This document shows positions 57,535 to 64,000 of a DNA stretch of 64,000 bases, one piece after another. Source of the stretch: Polytrichum commune (lineage: Eukaryota; Streptophyta; Polytrichopsida; Polytrichales; Polytrichaceae); assembly GCA_950295325.1 (NCBI GenBank), contig OX485803.1, positions 43,725,554 to 43,789,553 of the forward strand, read 5' to 3'. The number at the start of each line of letters is the position of its first letter. Positions within the stretch are counted from its first letter, which is position 1. Position numbers and translations under genes: made by a program. The notes under the pieces are model-generated. The model was given only the letters and a program-made list of their open reading frames with translations, had not been told where the DNA came from and did not search any database.

Positions 57535-57944
57535 CACGGGGAGGTCACTTCATTGTCAAGTTGACACCACGTGCGGACAAAGTTTGCTACCCCTATATTA
57601 CATGCCATATATAATTTTAAAATTTATGATATTTTTTCTACATATACATAACCATTGATAGTATTTTTTGTATACTTTTTTGAAATTTTTAGTCATCTTT
57701 ATTTTTTTTAGTAATTGTTTTAGTTCAATTCTGTGTCATTCTAGTTAGAAATAGTATGTTTTATGAAAAAAACAAATCATCAAATTTAGTTACCACTTTT
57801 GACTATGTCATAGGTGCTGTGTATATCTACTCATGAAAAAAAATTGATAAAATTTTGACCCATTTTGGTGGTGCAACTTACCAAAAGAAGATTTTTTTTG
57901 GTCGCACGTGGTGTTCAACTTGACAATGGAGTGATCTACCCGTG
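57535..57944. mobile_element. hAT-like MITE, CACGGG family, copy 2
   Basis: Exact 8-bp duplication AAATTACT at 57527-57534 and 57945-57952. Reverse-complement twin of 23399-23809, with few differences along 410 bp, so the two copies are relatively young. Inverted ends start CACGGG on both sides. Confidence 0.92.
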
Positions 57945-57952
57945 AAATTACT

Positions 57953-59586
57953 ATGAGTTAAATCTTGTGTATGTACAAATGTTCAGTGACTTTTTCATTG
58001 GAAAAACGAAAGAGGATTTATATGCAATAATAAAGGAGAAATATGTAGTGGAGGCCCTTATCACATTAAATATTAAATATTAGTATATACATGAGTCCAT
58101 TTTCAAGGCTACGGTTATTATGTATGCATTTTTTTTCTCAATAAATTCTCATATATATGGGGTTTAACTTCATAGTCACCAACACGCATCATGTAGGTCT
58201 CCAATGAACAGTCCACCCGCTCGGGTGCCCAAGGTGTGTACCTTTCATTAAAAACCAAGAACCACATGCATTCGCAACATACTCTAAAAACCCTATATAT
58301 GTACAAGTTTGTTTTGTATTTTTTGGTAAAATCAAGAAATACACATATGATTTCAATGATAAAAATACAAGTGACAATATCCATAAGTAAAAACAATTAC
58401 ATTCATATATAGTCATTAACATAAGTATATGAATATACTTTTGAATAATAATGAACCCCGATATTCTGTATAATGTATAACCCTATCATTCAATAAAATA
58501 AAGTCTTGGAAGACTTTTTCATCCCCCAAATGTAACTCATAAGCAATTAAGTCTACAATATTTGTCATAGAAGCCAATGCAATTAATGTTTGTAAAATTA
58601 CCATCAAATGGTCCACAAGAACGTAAGTCCACTAATTGTTGGTTTCTTTTTTATACCAACATAAACCAATGTCCATGTTTGATGGATAATTCATCAAGTC
58701 AATTGGATCTCTATACTCCACCCAACAATTACCAAAACAATTTAAGCAGACTAGAAACCTTCCCAACAAACCAAACCTTAATTGGAGCTAATTTTTTTGG
58801 TCTACCACGTTTTTCTAACAGTTCTAGCTTCAAGTATGTTTAAAAAAACCACACTCCACAATTCACAACCAATATTTAACATAGTATAATGATTTGTGGC
58901 GATAAAAAGTTTAGGCTTCATATAGAATATGACAGCCTTAATCCAAGTTAATCAATCTTTAATTAAAGTTGGATTGCCATTCAATTGACTAGCAAGTGTA
59001 CTTTTGAAAAATTTAGACTCCCCTACCTCTACGTAAACCACAATGGTCTTTACATTAGATTTGAGAGGGCGTTTCAACATTCTCATGTTTATCAATTAGA
59101 ACACCCAAGGCATGTTGAAGGTCCGCTTTGCAACTCCATATCTTCATGGAAATATCATTTTCAACTTTGCGATTGCATCAATTCCATCACTATAACAACA
59201 TCCTTGCACATGCTTGAATTATATTCTCCAACACTACAATTTTCCTTGTCACCAACTTGTGCACTAGAATCATCAATCCATGTGTGATCATTATCACACT
59301 CCTCATCCTCCTCCATGCTTTCAAATAGATGAGCCTCAATAAGCGACTCTATTATACAAGTACAAAAGGTTGTATGTTTTCTAGAGTTCCTCCATACATG
59401 TGCATAACTACGAGTTATAATTTGTGTAGCATATGTATATGTAGTACATAAAAGTTTAAATTAATCCCCCTTTTGTGCACTCACGTATACACATACATCT
59501 TATGAAAGGTGCACCCCGTGGCCGGGGTGTCAATGTTGCAATTCAATGGTATTCATTGAATCACAACAACTTAATATTTGTAGTCG
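57953..59586. other. AT-rich spacer
   Basis: No gene recognised. Frames at 58118-58422 (minus) and 58985-59287 (plus) have no diagnostic residues. Confidence 0.4.
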
Positions 59587-60327
59587 GTGACACTAAATAT
59601 GATATTTAGTGTCACCAATGAGAATTGTAAACTACGGTATAGTGTCACCAACACACTAAATGTTAACCCAACATTATTTGTCATTCCTTGTAAATTTTTT
59701 GGGGGGATTTTAGATTTAGAGTGTTGCAATTACTGTCACTTACCAAGTGGATTTTCAGCCAAATTTCAATCATCCATGACAATATTTCATCACAAGTTGC
59801 TGACAAGAGATGATAGGGTTTTGGCCAGTGGATGAACTCATCCATCACCCATGACAGTATTTGTAAACTTAATCATAAGAATTGTCATCCAAAAAGTTAT
59901 TGTAGTGACACTAAATACCATATGACACTAAATATCATATTTAGGCCCACTTTACACTAGGAGTCAAGGCCAAGGGTCGAGGGAAATCTCGCAATCTTAT
60001 TGGTTGAGAGCTTAAGGCCAACCCGAAGAGCTTTAGACTAGGAGTCAAGGCTAACAATTAATTGAATATTTTAATCTATAAAATTTTGGCCTTGAGATGG
60101 TCCCCAAGGCACAAAAGGAACCCTCATGGATTGGGGGGCCAACGAGTACACAAATTTGAGGCCGACTCGAGCTTCAAAAGAACTCAAATATTGGTTAAGT
60201 TGGCCTTGACTCCTAGTGTAAAGCGGCCCTTAGTGTAGTTATGTTGACTGCATAGGCAACTGCAAAAATTATGTGTGTATGCTTTCTTCCTCCAGTCTAC
60301 CACATCCAACTAAACATATCTAGTAGT
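59587..60327 (+). repeat. Palindromic-end repeat family, copy 3, with nested MITE
   Basis: Begins with the near-perfect palindrome GACACTAAATATGATATTTA (then GTGTC). It follows the 14301 copy to 59943, is split by a TTA-flanked MITE, and resumes at 60230. From 60230 to 60327 it matches the outer part of the 22440 copy (AACTGCAAAAATTATGTGTG, CCTCCAGTCTACCACATCC). This gives the longest view of the family. Confidence 0.7.
59944..60229. mobile_element. PIF/Harbinger-type MITE, ACACTA family, nested
   Basis: TTA at 59941-59943 and 60230-60232. Ends GGCCCACTTTACACTAGGAG and, reversed, GGGCCGCTTTACACTAGG, each continuing AGTCAAGGCCAA. The uninterrupted repeat reads CATATTTAGTGTAG at this point, so the empty site is known. 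286 bp. Confidence 0.92.
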
Positions 60328-61075
60328 CAATTACATGTAATAGAATATTTTCAAAGCTTTTACTAGTAAATATGATTTGACCGCAGTGATTTTTTTTTTG
60401 GCTCTGTCTATAGGACAAAGACTATGCATCAACTTCTTCGTTTCAAGAGCAAATTTCCTAACCACTTTGCGTTCGCACTTGGACGTTACTTGTTCTTGTT
60501 ATTTTTGGTCCACTTTATTTAATGTGGACTCTCTCTCTATATATATATGTATATAATTGCTCCCTAAAATGCATTGAAAGAATTCTAGTTAACTATAGTT
60601 ATTTCGGCAGTTCCTGATTATTCATTTTAGGGAAATTGAGTGATAAATGAGTTGATTCAATCCTTGACCCGCATTTGAGAAGAAGGTGCCCAAAATCCAA
60701 GAAAGGTTTGGTATAGTGAATAACCATGGATTGACATGAGCAAAGTGGACAACTACAATTGTAGTCTTTCATAGTAAAGGATAGAGCCTCACGGTTCTAC
60801 CGTTTTCTTGTTTGGATTTCTTTTCCCTTTTTGCAATCGACACATACCTAATTTTTGGTACTTGATTTAGAAGTTTCAGCATGTATATCATCTTATTGTA
60901 TAGTAATTCAACTACAAATGTCACTTTTAGAGAAATCATTATTAAATTTTTGAGACTTAATATTTAGATCGTAATGAAGGTATTGATACCAATTATGTAA
61001 TGGAAAGAAAACAAAGCATACAAAAATTACCTCTCTATGCAAGGTGAAACCAAGTAAACATGATGAACATTGTGC
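60328..61075. other. Spacer, no gene recognised
   Basis: Includes an alternating AT run near 60538-60556. No repeat partner or coding motif. Confidence 0.4.
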
Positions 61076-61083
61076 TTCCATAC

Positions 61084-61756
61084 CACGGGTAGATCACTCT
61101 AAGGCATTTTTGTGCACCACGTGCGGCTGGGGTTTTTTTTGTTTTGGGGCTATTTACCTTCAAAGGCTGAATTAAAGCCTCCCTATAATTACTTAAATTT
61201 CAAAAATGGCCCATTTGTTTGCACCCTTTCATTACTTATATTGTCCAAGTCACTGCAATTTTTTGTACTCTATATTCCTTTTAAGTAATAAAAGCTAATC
61301 TACTTCCTAACGCAATTGACGAGTGTTGAGGGAAAACATGGAAACAAAGAAGGGTGCAAACATAGTTATGAAGAAAACACATAGGAGACCATTGCAAACA
61401 TAGTTATGAAGAAAACACATAGGAGACCATTGCAAACATAGTTATGAAGAAAACACATAGGAGACCATTGCAAACACTGTTATGAAGAAAACACATAGGA
61501 GACCATTGCAAACACTGTTATGATGAAAACACATAGGATCCTTTTAGGATCTTTATCTTCAGCCCCTATATTAATTTTACAAAAAAATATTGGCCCACAT
61601 TTTATGTTCATCTAAATTACTTATAATGGGATTGTCTACATTTAATGGCCCCTTCATTATTTGGAATTCCTTTATAATTTTTATTTCAAATGATTTTAAT
61701 CCTCTCTATATTACGCCGCACGTCGTTTTTAAAATGCACTAAGTGATCTACCCGTG
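61084..61756. mobile_element. hAT-like element, CACGGG family, divergent core
   Basis: Exact 8-bp duplication TTCCATAC at 61076-61083 and 61757-61764. Ends CACGGGTAGATCACTCTAAG and, reversed, CACGGGTAGATCACTTAGTG, with ACCACGTGCGGC following in the left arm. The interior is unrelated to the other two copies and contains a 38-base tandem array. 673 bp; no protein recognised. Confidence 0.9.
61356..61538. repeat. 38-base tandem array, about 4.8 units
   Basis: Unit GCAAACATAGTTATGAAGAA followed by AACACATAGGAGACCATT. The first three units are almost identical; the last two share a TAG to CTG change (CACTGTTATG). Units abut directly, with no spacers. Wholly inside the 61084 element. Confidence 0.95.
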
Positions 61757-61764
61757 TTCCATAC

Positions 61765-63312
61765 TTGTCTTCAAGTCTTGACAACGAGAAACTACTACAA
61801 ATTCCATTACATGTCTTTCAGATTTTACAAAGAATCATCCAAATTTGCATTGTACACATGTCGATTCATGAACAAATCTAATCCATGCATAGTAATCGTG
61901 AAAAATAATGGCTTATTTATATAGGGGTTGACATTCTAAATGCTACAATACTGTTGGAACTATCTCCTTTTTGTTTGGGTCCTCAAAACATCAAGATTTT
62001 AATTGTTGTTTTAGGATGATTTAAAAATATTAAACATTACCACACACGCATCAAATATTGAAATTAATTTAGATTCGTAGTTTTTGCATGTTCATTGCAG
62101 GCATTCTAAAATACGTTGTGTGCTCATAGATAGGGTTTGAATTGACCATCATAGCTCAATCCACTCAACACAACCGCAAGGGCTGAGCACTGACGGATGC
62201 AATGAATTGCATTACCCATTATTTACAATCAGATAATTAAACCATCCCGTACTAATTATTTCCACATTTATTTTACACCCACACTCATAGGACTATTTAC
62301 TGGAGCGCTTATAAATTCGCCCTTGGGCCTTTGTCAAGAAGAGGCCCATCGGAGATTTTGGAAGAAGTTCATGTTCACTTGCTCAAATGTTTATACTATG
62401 CAAGGTCTCTCATCACGGAGCCAAACGGGCTCAAATACACTAATGTATCTTTTCTTTTTCTGTTTTTCTTTTTCTTTTTTTTCTGCCAGGTGTTGTAATC
62501 TCCACTTGACAATCACTATGTTTCATAACATGGCTGAAACGGATTGACAACGTGCATTAATGGTAGAGGCGGACGACAACCCCATCAGCATTGATGGGCC
62601 TAGCCTTCTCTTACCCTGAAATCATGCATCTGGGAGGAGTGGGAATACGGCGGCGATGCAGAAGATTCGTCATCCACATCAATTGCAGTGAAGGCATCAA
62701 ACACATGTTTGTTTGTCCATCACCCATTTATGTAACTTATCTATGCTGTTGACGAGCTCTGTAAGTCAATGGCTTGGTTTTCATGGACACCCAAAGCACG
62801 ATAGAGTAGTATCACACTCTTTGTTTTGACTTGACGGACACCTGTTTGTTCCTTCCTTTTGCACCAAAAAGTAAAGAATCACTAAAGATGAAGGTCGACA
62901 GTCGGATAGATATATAGGACCAGGCGAAAAATATTAGATGCACATGAGCTAATGCATGTGAAGATACAGTTTGATGATAAATAGTGGACTAAATCTTTGA
63001 GTACGAATCAGAAAAAAAAAACAGAGTCAATCAAGCTTTAAATAAGCTGGGGCTCTTGGAGCATACAGGTTACAAGTACGGTTTCACCGGCCGGGTACCA
63101 AGTACAGGAGTCAAACAAACATATATATCTATATTTTTATTTATTTATTTATTTTCACAAGCTATTGCTGCACGGGGCATACTGTATGCCACGTTCATAA
63201 CCACCCCACCCCACAATCCACAGCACTCACCAACAACTTTGATACAATTGATTTCCTTGTGCACTCAAACTTATTTACCAGTATCCAATGTGATGTGATT
63301 CATATGTAGCAA
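61765..63312. other. Spacer, no gene recognised
   Basis: A pyrimidine-rich run lies at 62446-62483. A 74-codon frame at 62323-62547 has no motif. The stretch around 62.5-62.9 kb is somewhat more GC-balanced but anonymous. Confidence 0.35.
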
Positions 63313-63745
63313 GGGCTTGTTTAGACTACGGTGAAGAAGTGCTCATGTCTGTCAAAAATTTCGACCCAAGACAAGGTTATTTGACACAACGGTTTGTACA
63401 TCGGACAAGATGAGAAATACAAAAAACCAAAAATTTAAATAAATATAAAGTATTTAAAAAAAAAAATCATGTTGGAGTTCTCCGGAGGTCAAGTTTCTTG
63501 ACCAAGGATTTGAGGTTGCCCAAGAAACTTGACCTCCGGAGAACTCCCCTAGTAAAAAGTGTTGTCATGTTGGTCAGCCATGTTCTTTTTACATCCATGC
63601 GTGAAGGCTCTCCACCAACGAAGTCCTGGCCATAGTGTAAACCTCGGCCGCTGAAAGAAACCCATTTCATAGTCAATCATATTTCTCCAGTCCCCTAAAA
63701 TTCTTGACCTGTGCAATTCTTCATCGTAGTCTAAACCCTAAACCC
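63313..63745. mobile_element. PIF/Harbinger-like MITE, ACACTA family relative
   Basis: Ends GGGCTTGTTTAGACTACGG then TGAAGAA, and reversed GGGTTTAGACTACGATGAAG. A central perfect hairpin has arms GGAGTTCTCCGGAGGTCAAG at 63475-63502 and its complement at 63520-63546. The layout is that of 44529. The right end has an extra TAAACCC, making a short CCCTAAA run. The expected TTA flanks are not clear (CAA left, TAA right). Confidence 0.65.
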
Positions 63746-64000
63746 TAAGGTAGACTCCACTGCAAAATTGTTCGCTGGTTTCAATCCCATTTTCTTCCTG
63801 GGTGGAGTGCCACATCCTCCCATGCATTCTCAGGCTTCTGATAGTCCCAGTCTGATGTACAAATATTTTACTGTATAAAACTAAGTTCTAATTTCTTTAC
63901 TCCCTATAGGGAGCTCGGCACTTATCCTCGGCCACACCTTAGCACTAAAGTTCTAAACTGGTCATTGGTGAACATGCTTTTTCTGTCACACCAGCGTTCT
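63746..64000. other. Window end, no gene recognised
   Basis: Short anonymous sequence to the end of the window. Confidence 0.3.

Noticed and set aside
61356-61538. Regular 38-base repeats considered as a CRISPR array
   Set aside because: Units abut with no spacers, the setting is a eukaryotic transposon, and no cas-like gene exists.
1-64000. Helitron, rRNA, organelle insert or virus-derived copy
   Set aside because: I looked for typical ends, conserved rRNA words, plastid-like genes and pararetrovirus motifs and saw none; decisive searches need a database.

Overview
This window looks like nuclear DNA from a land plant with a large, repeat-rich genome. The evidence is indirect: Ty1/copia, hAT, PIF/Harbinger-type and pogo-type elements, three kinds of LINE remnant, tRNA-derived SINEs, and AT-rich spacers without operons. 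I cannot place the species. I found no host gene I would defend, no rRNA or tRNA gene and no CRISPR array. Nearly all recognisable coding matter is decayed transposon protein.

Layout. 3.4-4.9 kb: truncated copia element on the minus strand. 6.3-13.1 kb: a second copia element (two LTRs of about 267 bp, gag, integrase, RT, RNase H) inserted into an older LINE with target duplication TTAATC. Its unusually long leader holds hairpin-forming repeats, a tandem array and a SINE. 14-17.3 kb: palindromic-end repeat, broken hAT transposase, small MITE, SINE. 21.6-24 kb: decayed pogo-like element, palindromic-end repeat, 0.41-kb hAT-like MITE. 25.8-28.1 kb: foldback, a 1.05-kb hAT element and a TTA-flanked MITE. 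31.8-35.7 kb: LINE with endonuclease, RT and zinc finger. 36.5-37.3 kb: long palindromic MITE next to a hAT MITE. 39.9-44.9 kb: hAT MITE, pogo-like transposon, hAT with a C-terminal transposase fragment, hAT MITE, TTA-flanked MITE. 45-46.6 kb: LINE of the family interrupted at 6.7/13.1 kb. 50.6-52.5 kb: a different LINE followed by a solo copia LTR. 53-56.8 kb: nested small elements. 57.5-63.7 kb: two more 8-bp-TSD MITEs, another palindromic-end repeat with a MITE inside, and a terminal MITE.

The best evidence is exact target duplications read directly from the sequence. A hAT family with repeated AACCGG motifs has five copies here, three with perfect 8-bp duplications and two with 7 of 8 matches. 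A second 8-bp-TSD family with CACGGG ends has three copies, all perfect. TTA-flanked MITEs occur at four places, plus a fifth probable one. Nested insertions give relative ages at several sites. No gene pathway or operon is present. The functional relationships are those of non-autonomous elements depending on transposases mostly encoded elsewhere.
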